Shown: positions 9,579 through 21,268, counted from the stretch's first letter. The stretch: 64,000 nucleotides of DNA from Heterodera schachtii (GCA_023374025.1 SIJG01000044.1:625011-689010); one strand, 5' to 3'. Made by a program: numbers and translations. Notes: generated from the sequence alone by a model not told the origin.

Positions 9579-10551
9579 CTATTTCTTCACAAAAATGTTC
9601 GGATCCAAAGCGTTGAGCGTCTCATATTTAGGATCATTTGCTGAAATGGGGGTAAAACAAATGAGCTAAATCGAGAGAATTCACAACTTTTTTTTACCTG
9701 GCACTGGCACGGGTTTCGGTCCATTCGTTGCCTGCGGCTGCGGCGGTTTTTGTGGCGGTTTTGCTGACGCACTCTTCAAAAAAATGTTCGGATCCAAGGA
9801 GTTAAGCGTCTCATACTTAGGGTCATTCACTGAAAATGAGAAGGGAAGACATTATTACTCTGGTCTGTTAATGATGTCCAAATTGGGGGTATAGACTCAA
9901 TTCATCCATGCCCAACTCATCCACACCCAATTCATCCATGGAGAAGAATTTTCATGATGCTGACCGCGTTAATGTAGGAAATGCCACGTTTGGATGTTGT
10001 TATATATGGATGAATTGGGTTCGGATAAGTTGGATATGGATGAAAAGGGCTTGGATGAATTGGTTGAGATGGATATGAGTGGATGAGTTGGCATGACTTG
10101 TCCGAATTCAATGCATCACACATTACTCACTTGGAACGAATTGAGGCCCAGTCCCAGGTCCAGCAGCAGTAATTTGTGGAGCTGGTGGAAGAAATGTTGG
10201 TGGTTGTGGCGGCGGCGCTCCAGTGTTCTGGAAAAGTGATCATTTTTGAAAGAGATTAATTATGTATGCATTGGTAAAAACGATTATTTTTTGGCCGATT
10301 TCGTTTTTTTTGGAATTGAAACGCGAAAATGTAAGTCAATTGATTTTCCGAATTGTGATAAAATTAAGTTGGCTAAAAATGAATAGAATTTTGTCCTTTT
10401 GCTCGTTGTGGGGAAGGAGGTTAAAAACTGGCCTTTTTCTTCTTCGAACAACCACAGCATTGGCTGAGGACGATGAAAACAGCGCCGAGGACAACCAAAA
10501 GAAATTGAAAGGGCAGCAAAAAGACGGCGGAGGAGGGGAGAAGAAAGGCAT
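9579..10551 (-). CDS. proline-rich secreted protein with YxTLxxLDxNIF repeats, copy 2
   Basis: Four exons: 10429-10551, 10131-10227, 9698-9829 and 9579-9640, all in frame, giving 137 residues. Exon 1 starts MPFFSPPPPSFCCPFNFFWL and continues SSALFSSSSANA, which reads as a signal peptide with likely cleavage after ANA, then a basic VVVRRRKRP. Exon 2 is Pro-rich (GAPPPQPPTFLPPAPQ). Exons 3 and 4 each begin with the motif NDPKYETLN(S/A)LDPNIF(V/L)K, separated by a Pro/Gln linker. Repeat exons are bounded by phase-1 introns, a structure that allows exon duplication. Copy 1 (5455-6936) carries four such repeats. The function is unknown. A secreted, repeat-bearing, rapidly varying protein in a plant parasite suggests an effector, but this is inference. 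Confidence 0.7.
9885..10115. repeat. hairpin insertion of TTCATCCA words inside an intron
   Basis: AATTCATCCATGCCCAACTC repeats near 9898-9942 pair with TGGATGAATTGGG type repeats near 10008-10100. The block sits between exons 2 and 3 of the proline-rich gene copy 2 and accounts for that intron's length. Confidence 0.65.
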
Positions 10552-10597
10552 TATTTGGACACGGAAATTATGCTGAGAGGCGGAAAAAAAGTCGGTT

Positions 10598-10608
10598 TTT
10601 ATATACTC
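10598..10608 (-). promoter_or_regulatory. TATA box of proline-rich gene copy 2
   Basis: Minus-strand GAGTATATAAA lies about 50-60 bases upstream of the ATG at 10549-10551, at the same place as in copy 1 (6981-6990). Confidence 0.55.
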
Positions 10609-10709
10609 ATTTTGGAACCAAAAAAACACTGTGACAAAAAAATGGAAAAACTTAACGCGTATATAAGAAGTGCAATTTGCATTATTTCCCCGCATATTTC
10701 AGGTAAAAA

Positions 10710-11377
10710 GGACTGGGAATTTTAGGATAACAAAACCGAGGTTCGAGCGAAAAAGATTTTGAATCAGAACATTTTGCAAAATGGTGTTTGTTATGTTAGT
10801 CTTTTACATAAATTATTTGATCAAAATGTATCAAAGTTAATTTTTCGCCTAACTTAAAGAAATAAGCACGTCGCATATTTCTTGGCAAGAGATCAAAGTT
10901 CAGTTCTATTTAAGCAAGACCACATTTAAACTACAAACTATGTAAATACCAAAAAGTCAGTAGAAGATAAAGGACAAAAACAATTGATTTCGTCATTTTT
11001 GGGCCATATTTTATGGCCATATTCGCGATTTTATATTCATATTTTTGGAAACCCTAATTATAACATTTTAAAATAAAATTTAAAGGGTTTTTTGAGGGGG
11101 TTTAGGCTTAAAAAATGACCAATTTAAGAAAATTTTCCTTAATTTTTGCGACATCCGTTTTTAGCCGATCGCCCGTCAGCGGATACGCGCGCTAATTAAA
11201 AATTCTTAAGCTCATTCAAATTTAAAGAAATTACTAGATTTATCCTTAGACATACATACATAACACAAATATATGTTGATCAATGATCAATTCCATGCCA
11301 AAAAAGAACAATTCTTATGAGCACTTCAATAATTCCATAATTCAAATTGATCGATCACTTATTCCCAATCCATTCAT
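10710..11377. other. spacer, repeat debris
   Basis: AT-rich. Near 11005-11060 GGCCATATT/ATATTCATATTT sequence ends in GAAACCCTA and resembles the inside and right end of the TAGGG element at 20582-21260, so it is probably a decayed relative. No gene is seen. Confidence 0.4.
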
Positions 11378-12078
11378 TCATTTCTGCTGCTGATCACTTG
11401 GACCGGGATTTGCGTCGAGAAGCCTAAAAAAGCAATAAATTTTGAATTTTTGAGAAAGCATTCGCTTACCCGTCCCGGATTTTACGCTCATCATAAATAT
11501 GAATGTCAATTTGATTCCATTGCTCATAAATTTCCCATCCGATCGCTTCCTTTTCCCATTTTGTCCATTTGCTTTCGTCTCGCGCAATTGGACAACGGAC
11601 CAACAGCAGAAGACAGACGTCGTCGCTATTGTCAATTCTTTTCAATGCCAATTGTTCCCGAGTCAATTCGTTGGTCAGATCAAAGGCCAAAACGGAGTCA
11701 GCCAAAAACGAATGAACAAAACAAATGGCGACAATGAAATTGGCAGGAGATGAAGCATTGGCAAAAGTCTAAACAATGAAAAATTGGTTAAGAAAATACG
11801 AAATGAATGACAATTTAACAGTTGGGAGGGGGACAAAAAAACGAAAAGATGGGAGAACTTTTAGGGTTGAGGTGGCCCATTGGGCATAAAATTTTTAAAC
11901 GAACCCAAAAGAATGTAAAAGGGCCAAATAAATCATTGAAAATCACCGCTTTGAAGGCTTCAATATTCGACGCCAAAATCCCAACATCCATGTCCAATCC
12001 ACATTTGAACAGCTTTGGCACATTGTTCTGAAGCGGAGTGAAAAGCCATTTGGCCAATGCTTGTCCATCCGATGCCAT
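11378..12078 (-). pseudogene. 5'-truncated F-box family gene
   Basis: Minus-strand exons 11947-12078, 11470-11768 and 11378-11423 encode the C-terminal half of the family: ASDGQALAKWLFTP, FDLTNELTREQLAL, WEKEAIGWE and the ending LLDANPGPSDQQQK. The frame is open throughout, but the homology stops at 12078, just upstream of the DGQ signature, so the F-box exons are missing. An ATG is present at the break, so a short protein is possible. This copy belongs to a different subgroup from genes A-C. Confidence 0.7.
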
Positions 12079-12416
12079 CTTTCATTCTCTCACTGTTCCT
12101 TTCAATTTTGCTCTTCTTCATCATTCCTCCTCTCAAATTATTTTGTATGGATTTATTCTCTTATCAATTTTTTCATTTCTGATTCGGTTTAATTTGCCTT
12201 TTTTATGTGCACCTGTGTCGGATACAATGCCGATTGAACTCATTGAATAAACAAATGCATATTCATTCGCAATCCAAAATTGTAGCAAACTTGACAAAAT
12301 CTTTAAGTGATTTATTAAAATAAATTTAAAAATTTGGTCAGGATTTTTATTTTGGAAAGAAGGTAATAAATTCATTTAAAACAGCACAAATATTGATAAT
12401 TTAAATAAATTTTAAA

Positions 12417-12598
12417 ACCAAAGTTTTGTTGCTCTCTGCTGATCATTGTCAAGTCTTTCAAGGCATTGACGAATGAATTGTTCTTGTCGATGGGGCCATA
12501 AAAAGTGCCGCGATTGACGTATTCGTATGAATCATGTTTGGATGTAGCCCATAGAACATCCAATGGCATTTGCCGGGGTGAAAGCCCAATGGAAAAAA
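12417..12598 (-). pseudogene. SPRY (B30.2) exon relic
   Basis: After an acceptor at 12599-12600 the minus strand reads FSIGLSPRQMPLDVLW, then YEYVNRGTFYGPID. This matches the middle of a SPRY domain (the SIGL...MPLD pattern also in the SPRY copies at 13.7-17 kb as SLGLSSRDFPLD). The conserved core GDVVGCGVN does not follow and no other exons are nearby. Confidence 0.55.
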
Positions 12599-12628
12599 CT
12601 GTTTAGCAATCTAAAAATTTATGATTAC

Positions 12629-12927
12629 TAGGAATGCGATTTTAGGCACAAAAAAGCGCAAAATAGGCACAAAAATAGGCAAATTTTTTTTTATTAACGC
12701 TTTTTAGGTAGCAAAATATATAAAAATTAATCACTTATTATTTTAAAGTTTTTTCGAATAAGGACAATTTTTAAACCAAAAATTTTTATCAAGAAAAATA
12801 ATTAAATTTTGGGGATCAATTTTGGTGAAAAAATGTTTCATTCTTAGGGGTGTATTTTCTGAGAATTTTTCAGGTCGCTTCTTAGAGATATATTTTTTTT
12901 AGGCATTTGCCTAAAATCGCATCCCTA
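12629..12927. mobile_element. TAGGG-family MITE, 299 bp
   Basis: The ends TAGGAATGCGATTTTAGGCA and TGCCTAAAATCGCATCCCTA are inverted repeats with one mismatch in the first bases. They are flanked by ATGATTAC at 12621-12628 and 12928-12935, an exact 8-bp target duplication. There is no coding capacity. It is the same family as the element at 63393-63929. Confidence 0.85.
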
Positions 12928-13147
12928 ATGATTACTCTTCAAATTAGCGAACTATTTCATGTAGTTTGCCCAAAATAAAAACATTACCAATTGGTCTTTC
13001 TTTATAATTCCGACCGTTATAAGTGTTTTTTTTTAGTTAGTACGCAAAATTTCGAAAAGTTTTGTTTTCGAGTTTTCAAATAAGCCTCAGCCAAAAAAGA
13101 GGAAAATTTAAAATTAAATTTAAAAATAAATGTTAGATTTTTTCTTA

Positions 13148-16100
13148 CAGTACCATAGGGTATTCCCTAATGTGCAAATTTTTATAAATACAGTAACCCC
13201 ATTGACGCATGTCCAGTCTTAATACCAGAAAATGAGGCCAAATTACAGTATCATTGGGTGTATTCGAATGTTCCTCAACGCATTTCGTTCTTAATTACAA
13301 TAAATTGCGTCCGCATTTTCGTTGCAGTGTCCAGGAGGATGCCGAACAGACTGATCGGCACCGATCAAAAGTTCGCCGTGACAGTCGGCCGAATTCCAAC
13401 CATTTGTTGGCTGCTCGGCAAAAAAGAGCTAATGAAGAAATTGTTTTAGCATTTTAAATTTTAAACGAAAATTTAATTCACTTTCTACCCGGAATTTCAA
13501 AATTATTTTCCCGTCGGTGGCGCAAATGAGCACAAAAATTTATCCTAAACTATTCGAAAAAATTCTGTAAAAACTGCAATTTTTTCTTCAAATTTATATT
13601 TTGGTAAAAAAAAAAACTTTTCATCATAGGCGGTTGGTTTCTTGTGAATTACGGGGCTTCTTGGATGGGAATTTTGGAAAATTTTTCGGGCCTCCGGAAC
13701 CGCCTCTGGTGCTCGAAATCAATGAAAACCAATTGAATTTTTCAAAGAAGTGCCAGGCCATGCCTCGGGAATTTTGTAGGTGAAGTTGAGGGAAGTGCCG
13801 CCGAAGTTGGCCACAACGGACGTATTCCAATCCAGAGAAACGGTTGGGTAAAGATCAGTCGTGCTGACAAACAAACCCGAAGTGTCTTAATTGAGTTGGA
13901 ATTCCAAATTAAAAAAAAACGAATTTTTAAATTTCGAGACGCTTAGAGAGGCAAATCGCCAGAAATTTGCAATTTTTGAACAATTTGCTCATTGTCAGTG
14001 AGAGATAGAAATTTCCTTGGCCAAAGACGACGTCTGCCTCGAAAAGGCACTAAACTCATCTAAATAAAAATAAATTTTCTTTTCTGATCTCAAATGAAAT
14101 TATCGATAAACGATCGATTGCCTAATTGATATTAATTATTGATGATCGATTGATTGGACGACAGACTCAAACCTTTTCCGTTGAGCGCGTAAATGATTTG
14201 GCGAGTTGCCAAATTGACGCCACAGCCGACCACGTCGCCCGTGTAAAATTTCGCATTTGCAACAATCCGACGATTGCCCCGATCCGGCACACTTCCCTCA
14301 ACATTGTGGCCCCAAAAAGCGGCCATTTCTTCATATGCGTAAGTGTCGCCAAATGTTGAAAGCCATCCATCGTCCAATGGGAAATCGCGGGACGACAGGC
14401 CAAGCGAAACTTGGCGGGACCTGAAAAAATGGAAAAAATAATTTTGATGTGGAAATAAATGGAAATGCCCCGGGAATTGTGATGGCACAAAAACTGCCGA
14501 GCAAATTTGAAAGTGATCTCAGCGTGATAAGATGAGACTGTGAGTTTTGTGGAGAGGATAGAGTGATCAGTAGCAGGGAAACAAATTTTTGGGATTGATC
14601 AAAGGGGGGAGCAAAGCGAGAAATGAACGAATGGCAAAAAACGACCGCCCCAATTCGGCACCGTTTTGGCAATTTCTCATTATCAACCCTATAAAATTCT
14701 AATGATCGTCTCTTAAACTGCCGGCGGTGAAATGGTCAGCCCCAAACTGACCAGTCCCCCTTCCGGACAATTCGAACTTCGAAATAGGCAATGCCCACAT
14801 ATTGTGAGACCATTGCTTCAGCGCGGCATGAATGTGGATAGACTGAATTTTTGTTTTCGTAAAATTTAGCATGGCTAAAAAAGAAATTTCATCAAAAAAA
14901 ACAATGCTCGTGGATTTGAACAATTTGGAATATCCCAGTCCCATACTCCCGGAAAGTGATGGAAAATCTTAAAATTGTCCGGTCTTTTTTGTGACAAAAA
15001 GTCGAAAAATTCAACATTTTTAGTTTTTTATATTTTTGGATATTTTTTTTTACAGTTTTTCGGGCAGTTTTTAAGCGATTGATCACTTCCGATCAGCATG
15101 TCTTCGCCACAGTCATGATGATTCCATCTGTTTCCACGGCTGCCCGATTACAGTACCATAGGGCATTTCCTAATGTGCAAATTTTTATAAATACAGTAAC
15201 CCCATTGACGCATGTCCAGTCTTAATACCAGAAAATGAGGCCAAATTACAGTATCATTGGGTGTATTCGAATGTTCCTCAACGCATTTCGTTCTTAATTA
15301 CAATAAATTGCGTCCGCATTTTCGTTGCAGTGTCCAGGAGGATGCCGAACAGACTGATCGGCACCGATCAAAAGTTCGCCGTTACAGTCGGCCGAATTCC
15401 AACTATTTGTTGGCTGCTCGGCAAAAAAGAGCTAATGAAGAAATTGTTTTAGCATTTTAAATTTTAAACGAAAATTTAATTCACTTTCTACCCGGAATTT
15501 CAAAATTATTTTCCCGTCGGTGGCGCAAATGAGCACAAAAATTTATCCTAAACTATTCGAAAAAATTCTGTAAAAACTGCAATTTTTTCTTCAAATTTAT
15601 ATTTTGGTAAAAAAAAAACTTTTCATCATAGGCGGTTGGTTTCTTGTGAATTACGGGGCTTCTTGGATGGGAATTTTGGAAAATTTTTCGGGCCTCCGGA
15701 ACCGCCTCTGGTGCTCGAAATCAATGAAAACCAATTGAATTTTTCAAAGAAGTGCCAGGCCATGCCTCGGGAATTTTGTAGGTGAAGTTGAGGGAAGTGC
15801 CGCCGAAGTTGGCCACAACGGACGTATTCCAATCCAGAGAAACGGTTGGGTAAAGATCAGTCGTGCTGACAAACAAACCCGAAGATCTTAATTGAGTTGG
15901 AATTCCAAATTAAAAAAAAACGAATTTTTAAATTTCGAGACGCTTAGAGAGGCAAATCGCCAGAAATTTGCAATTTTTGAACAATTTGCTCATTGTCAGT
16001 GAGAGATAGAAATTTCCTTGGCCAAAGACGACGTCTGCCTCGAAAAGGCACTAAACTCATCTAAATAAAAATAAATTTTCTTTTCTGATCTCAAATGAAA

Positions 16101-17021
16101 TTATCGATAAACGATCGATTGCCTAATTGATATTAATTATTGATGATCGATTGATTGGACGACAGACTCAAACCTTTTCCGTTGAGCGCGTAAATGATTT
16201 GGCGAGTTGCCAAATTGACGCCACAGCCGACCACGTCGCCCGTGTAAAATTTCGCATTTGCAACAATCCGACGATTGCCCCGATCCGGCACACTTCCCTC
16301 AACATTGTGGCCCCAAAAAGCGGCCATTTCTTCATATGCGTAATGGAAATGCCCCGGGAATTGTGATGGCACAAAAACTGCCGAGCAAATTTGAAAGTGA
16401 TCTCAGCGTGATAAGATGAGACTGTGAGTTTTGTGGAGAGGATAGAGTGATCAGTAGCAGGGAAACAAATTTTTGGGATTGATCAAAGGGGGGAGCAAAG
16501 CGAGAAATGAACGAATGGCAAAAAACGACCGCCCCAATTCGGCACCGTTTTGGCAATTTCTCATTATCAACCCTATAAAATTCTAATGATCGTCTCTTAA
16601 ACTGCCGGCGGTGAAATGGTCAGCCCCAAACTGACCAGTCCCCCTTCCGGACAATTCGAACTTCGAAATAGGCAATGCCCACATATTGTGAGACCATTGC
16701 TTCAGCGCGGCATGAATGTGGATAGACTGAATTTTTGTTTTCGTAAAATTTAGCATGGCTAAAAAAGAAATTTCATCAAAAAAAACAATGCTCGTGGATT
16801 TGAACAATTTGGAATATCCCAGTCCCATACTCCCGGAAAGTGATGGAAAATCTTAAAATTGTCCGGTCTTTTTTGTGACAAAAAGTCGAAAAATTCAACA
16901 TTTTTAGTTTTTTTATATTTTTGGATATTTTTTTTTACAGTTTTTCGGGCAGTTTTTAAGCGATTGATCACTTCCGATCAGCATGTCTTCGCCACAGTCA
17001 TGATGATTCCATCTGTTTCCA
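13148..17021. repeat. tandem duplication of a SPRY gene segment
   Basis: Unit 1 (13148-15139) and unit 2 (15150-17021) are nearly identical, from ACAGTACCATAGGG to CCATCTGTTTCCAC. Unit 2 lacks about 116 bases (14342-14457 of unit 1). Both carry the same minus-strand SPRY exons. The junction is about ten bases. Confidence 0.9.
13719..15139 (-). pseudogene. SPRY-domain protein, copy 1, N-terminus cut off
   Basis: Minus-strand exons at 15087-15139 (GNRWNHHDCGEDMLIG), 14752-14842, 14173-14420 and 13719-13885 splice in frame. They spell a whole SPRY domain: YVGIAYFEVRIV, SLGLSSRDFPLDDGW, AFWGHNVEG, GDVVGCGVNLATRQIIY, DTSGLFV, and the terminal VVANFGG. SPRY domains bind partner proteins. In cyst nematodes many secreted SPRY proteins (SPRYSECs) act on plant immune receptors, and that link is by family only. 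The duplication junction at 15139 removes whatever preceded GNRW, including any signal peptide, so this copy is probably not expressed as a secreted protein unless a new first exon is used. Confidence 0.7.
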
Positions 17022-17056
17022 CTTGTTGATGAAGAAGACTGATCGAGGCTAATCAG
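15721..17056 (-). pseudogene. SPRY-domain protein, copy 2, internal deletion and frameshift
   Basis: This copy keeps an extra upstream exon start at 17056 (LISLDQSSSSTSGNRWNHHD) that copy 1 has lost. However, it lacks the acceptor and first half of the main SPRY exon (deletion at about 16339-16342), so SLGLSSRDFPLDDGW is gone. One base is also missing at the last acceptor (AAGATCTT here, AAGTGTCTT in copy 1), which shifts the final exon. It is therefore non-functional as a SPRY protein. No signal-peptide exon was found upstream. Confidence 0.7.
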
Positions 17057-17063
17057 CTAAAAG

Positions 17064-18411
17064 AGTAAAATGGTTGGTGAGATAAAAGTAAATCATATTT
17101 GTTGGGATTGAAAATGTATATAAATTGTAGTGCTGTAAGAGACCGAAAATTTGCCGAGACTAAAAAACCCGAGACTTTTCTCGAGTCGAGACTCGAGACC
17201 GAAAGTCTCGAACAGCAGTAATAAATTGTACTTATAATTCGGTTCCTCTAAGTCTGTAATTAAATAATCCTAAAGGTTTTTGACGGCAACCGCTCCCTGC
17301 AAAGTTACAGACCCGGAAGAAGAAATGGCCATATGCCCAGGGACTCAAGTGGATTATCATTTTTCACTAACATTAAATTAAATTAAATTAAATAAATATT
17401 TTTCATTCTTTATGCTTAGGGCCCGGATTTATTTGGACGAAAAAATCCAAAATATGGAAAGAAGGAAAAAACCATTTTAATTCATGAATTTAAATTCCAC
17501 AATTGAGAACTCCTCTTTATTATTTACTGAAAAATATTGAAATTAGAAAAAAAAAATGCAAAAATTTCTAATTGTAAAATTCATTTTTAAGCTAATATTG
17601 CTAATGAAATTTTTCGCACAATTTTTGTTATTTATTCCAAAATTTTTCGGTTTTAGGGGCGTGTTTTACAAAAATTTAAAAAAATTTCCATATAATATAC
17701 AAATCCGGACCCTATTTATTGATTCAAATGTTTATTTTTGTACGTTGGACAATTGAGTCCCGGGTCTGTAATTAAAAAAAACTTATTTATTTAAATAAAA
17801 ATTTTCTGCGCCGCTACCACCGGGCTTTACTGTGTCTCCGCAAGGGTACGGTATATGAAATTAAATTTACAGGAATATGTGCCTGTCTCTCGCGTCCAAC
17901 TCTTGTTGACAATGTATTGTTCTTTGCTGTTGATTAGCATTTTCACCACCATTTTTCGTAACGATTGTTGAAGCAAAAAAAAAAAAAAAAATTAATTATT
18001 TTAATTATTTAAATTTAATTATTTTTTAATATTTTTTTTTATTTTACAATATTTCTACCAAATATCTTTTCCAATTTTGCTGTCACATTGTTCGATTCAT
18101 CGTTCTCAGCAAGAATTTTTGTCTGCTTCTGACATTGTTTTGGCGAGACTTTCCACTTAATTTTTTATATTTGGTCTTTTAATTGATTTTGAATAATTAA
18201 ATTTTAATTTTTGCTATTATTAATTTTATTTAAATTAATAATCTTTTTACAAAATACCGAAGAAAAACAAAAATTTATCGGAAAACCTTAATTTTTTTTT
18301 AGCACGTTTTGTTGTTTTTTATGCTTATATTATTCTGACAAATTTTTAAGAATTTTGTATTTCTGAAATCTTAAAATTATGTATTTTTCGGGTTTTTCGT
18401 TAATTTTTACT
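17064..18411. other. spacer, AT-rich repeat debris
   Basis: Near 17140-17215 is a GAGACC/CTCGAGTCGAGACTCGAG palindromic block, related to 50130-50175. The rest is AT-rich, with no supported gene. Confidence 0.45.
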
Positions 18412-18735
18412 GGGGGACATTTTGACTGATTTTGGCTTGGGGGACATTTCGACGCTGGGACATTATGACGCAGGGACATTTTGACAGCGCGCCAGATATT
18501 TACGCTGACCCACAAAATGTCCAGGCCACGAAATGTCCACAAGAGTAAAAACCCACGAAATGTCCAGAAAAAAAAAATTAAATTTTATAAACACCGACTC
18601 CGAAAACCCTAAAATAGACTTATAGACTTATTTTCCGAATTTTTATAAACTTTAATTTTTTTTTTTTGGACATGTCATCGTTTTTACTCTTGTGGACATT
18701 TCGTGGCCTGGACATTTTGTGGGGGCGCCGATATT
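18412..18735. repeat. inverted element with ACGAAATGTCC words
   Basis: The left side has several GGGACATTTTGAC or GACATTTCGACG words followed by CACAAAATGTCCAGGCCACG and AATGTCCACAAGAG. The right side (18665-18725) is the inverted copy TTTTTACTCTTGTGGACATT followed by TCGTGGCCTGGACATTTTGT. No coding capacity. Confidence 0.75.
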
Positions 18736-18865
18736 TATTAGCCCAAAATCTACCGATAAAAAGAAAATTGCCAAAAAAATTTAATATAAAAGTGGTTGCT
18801 CCACGTCATTTTATTTTCATTCGCCATTTATTTTCGTCTCTTTCTTCAAATTTTTCTCCCTGACA

Positions 18866-20196
18866 ATGCCTTCAAAAATGATTCTGTACGTTTTTCGCAT
18901 TTCTTCTAATTTTTTCTCCATTTCCTTCTCATTTTTAGTCTGTACGGCGTGACAATGTTTGCCAGCGGTTGCGCCATTCTTTGGATTTATTGGGACCGCT
19001 TCAAAAAACCAAAAAAGAAAATGTAAAAATAAATAAATTTCCAAATTGGAATTTTTTTTTTCAGCTTCATCTCTGCCGACTGTTGGTTGGAGGTGTTCGT
19101 TTTGCTTCCACGCTCCCAGCTTGGCTTTGGCATTGCAATGATTAGCCACCGATTTGACTTTTACGTGGACGAACACTTCAAAACGCGCAAATGGACACTG
19201 GACAACTTGGAAATTGGAAGCAAAATTGGAGAGAATGGCGCAAAGGAAATGGAAATTTTCAATAACAATTTGGAATCGCTGCCAATCCCTCAAATTTCGT
19301 TGCCGAACAAATTCATCGGATTTGGACTCATTTGGATCACGTAAGAATGATTTGTGATCACTGATCATTATCACACTTCTAATTTTCAGCTACATCGACC
19401 AAAATGCGCTCACTTTTCTCCAACGTTTTCAGCGTTTTTTCACCACATCCTCAACCCAATTGGACATTGACAATGCAGATGTTCGCGTTTCGGAATTCGT
19501 TGTGCTCAACATTTGGCCAATGTTCAAGGAGACAATCCATGGCACCAGTTTTGACCCCAAAGCTTTTCGTCAAATGCGCCAATTGGCCCCGTCCATTCTC
19601 TGCAATTGTCCGTGTCTCAAAAATCTCTCTTTTTATTTCGGCATTTTGCTTGAATTTCCGCCCGACGACAGTGCCAATGCGTCGGAGGGCCAAGCGGTGG
19701 CCAAATGGCTTTTCACGCCTTGTCACGACAATTCGTTGAAGGTGCTCAGTTACTTGTTGGAAACATCAGCGACGGAGGAACAATGGTCGATAATTGTGGA
19801 ACATATCAAAGCGGTGATTTGTCCAATTAATTCATCTTTTAATATGTTTTTTGTATTCCTTTTAGGCATTTTCCAATGCTTCTTCTCCTGTTGCTTTCGG
19901 CATTTTCTTTTCCTTTCCGCCGTTCTCTTCGTTTTCTGTCCTTTTGCCATTTGAACTGACCAACGAATTTACTGGGGAGAAATTGACACTGTCACAAGAA
20001 GATGGAAATGCTTTTAAGCTTATCCGATGTCCAATTGTGCCCCAAAACAATGTCAATTTGGACGATCGATGGAATCAAATTAATATTTCCATCGGAGGAA
20101 TCGACGAAGGGTGATGAATAATCTTAGAAACTCCCAAGCTTAGTTTCTTTTTTTAGTCTTCTCGACGATTTGCTCGGGCCGAGTGGTGATTACTGA
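18866..20196 (+). CDS. F-box-like protein with hydrophobic N-terminus (gene B)
   Basis: Six exons are proposed: 18866-18885, 18939-19022, 19065-19340, 19390-19813, 19866-20110 and 20157-20196, about 362 residues in one frame. From exon 3 on it matches genes A and C: SADCWLEVFVLL, VDEHFKTRKWTLDNLEIG, FPPDDSANASEGQAVAKWLF, PFELTNEFTGEKLTL, and the ending LLDDLLGPSGDY. Its first two exons differ. In place of MSHNPKEAEKEME it has MPSKMILLYGVTMFASGCAI followed by LWIYWDRFKKPKKK, one membrane-spanning or signal-anchor segment with a basic stop. This suggests exon shuffling and membrane placement. Alternatively the first exons belong to another gene. An AATAAA lies at 20311-20316. Confidence 0.75.
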
Positions 20197-20435
20197 TCAG
20201 GAACAGCAAAAAATGAATTGATTAGTTGATGCGATTATTTGATTTGATTTAAATGTTGGATCTTGTTATTTAAATGTGTTGTTGTATTTGATTTTTGCTC
20301 ATCACAAATTAATAAATTAGGGCTTTACCAATACTTTTATACATAAAAAAAGGGGGTGGGTCAGCAGCCAATTTTGCCATTGGGTTAAATCGACGCTTTT
20401 TCTTTTGATTTTTAACCCATTCATGGACGAAAGAA

Positions 20436-20581
20436 CAAAAACATTGCGATTTGCATCAGAGACGGCGGAGTCGACAATGGATGAACATTTAAAAAATATT
20501 CACTCCTAATTTCTTATTTTTGGTTTTTGTTTAAGCCTTCTCAACGCTGCTTCGCCGGGTCGAGTGGTGATCACTGATCAG
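20436..20581 (+). pseudogene. F-box family 3' fragment
   Basis: The end of an F-box exon 4 (IAICIRDGGVDNG-like frame) and the start of the last exon (CTTCTCAACGCTGCTTCGCCGGG) are recognisable, followed by GTGATCACTGATCAG as in the other copies. The 3'UTR continues at 21261 beyond the inserted element, so the element split this relic. Confidence 0.6.
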
Positions 20582-21260
20582 TAGGGCCTGTAATTATATG
20601 GAAATCCATATTTTTTTCCTGGACTCTGGGAGGCCTGAAACGCATGAAAAACATGTTTTTAGCTTGGTTTGAAGCTTCTAGGATGTATTTCTATATCCAT
20701 TTTTTCCATATTTTTCCATATTTCGCGATTTATGTCCATATTTCCATATTTTTCCATATTTTGGCATTTTTATATCCATATTTTATGTCCATATTTTGGC
20801 ATTTTTCAAAAAACCTCTATTAGAACGGCCCCTATCAGCTAAATTGGGATTTTTGACCCGAAAGACCGGAAAATTTTTCAGAAAAAGACTTTTTTTGCAA
20901 AATTTTGTCGAAAAAATTGATTAAATTTAAAGTTTCTTAAAAATTGATTATTTTATGTCAAAAATAAGAAAAAAATGGAAAATTTTTTTTGGTCGGTTTT
21001 CTCTAGAAATTGCTTTTGTTCTTCTATAACGAGTTCTTATACCGTATTTAGCCATTTTAGATGTATTTTACTAGAATTTAATGAATTTTAAGAAAATTTT
21101 GAAAATTTACCCCTAAATTTGAAAAAATTTATGTCCATATTTTGCAATTTTATGTCCATATTTTGAGATTTTTGCAATTTTATGTCCATATTTCGCGATT
21201 TGTTGTCCATATTTTATGGCCATATTTTACGATTTTATGTCCATATAATTACAGGCCCTA
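20582..21260. mobile_element. TAGGG element, 679 bp, inserted in an F-box relic
   Basis: The ends TAGGGCCTGTAATTATATGG and CCATATAATTACAGGCCCTA are exact inverted repeats, flanked by CTGATCAG (20574-20581 and 21261-21268). The inside holds many TTTCCATATTTT and TTTTATGTCCATATTT words. There is no transposase. The insertion point lies in the conserved TGATCACTGATCAG at the 3' end of F-box copies. Confidence 0.9.
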
Positions 21261-21268
21261 CTGATCAG

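Noticed and set aside
13254..13457. Conserved plus-strand frames at 13254 and 15257 (two overlapping frames each)
   Set aside because: They are conserved only because they lie in the tandem duplication. Two frames are equally preserved and no known domain is seen.
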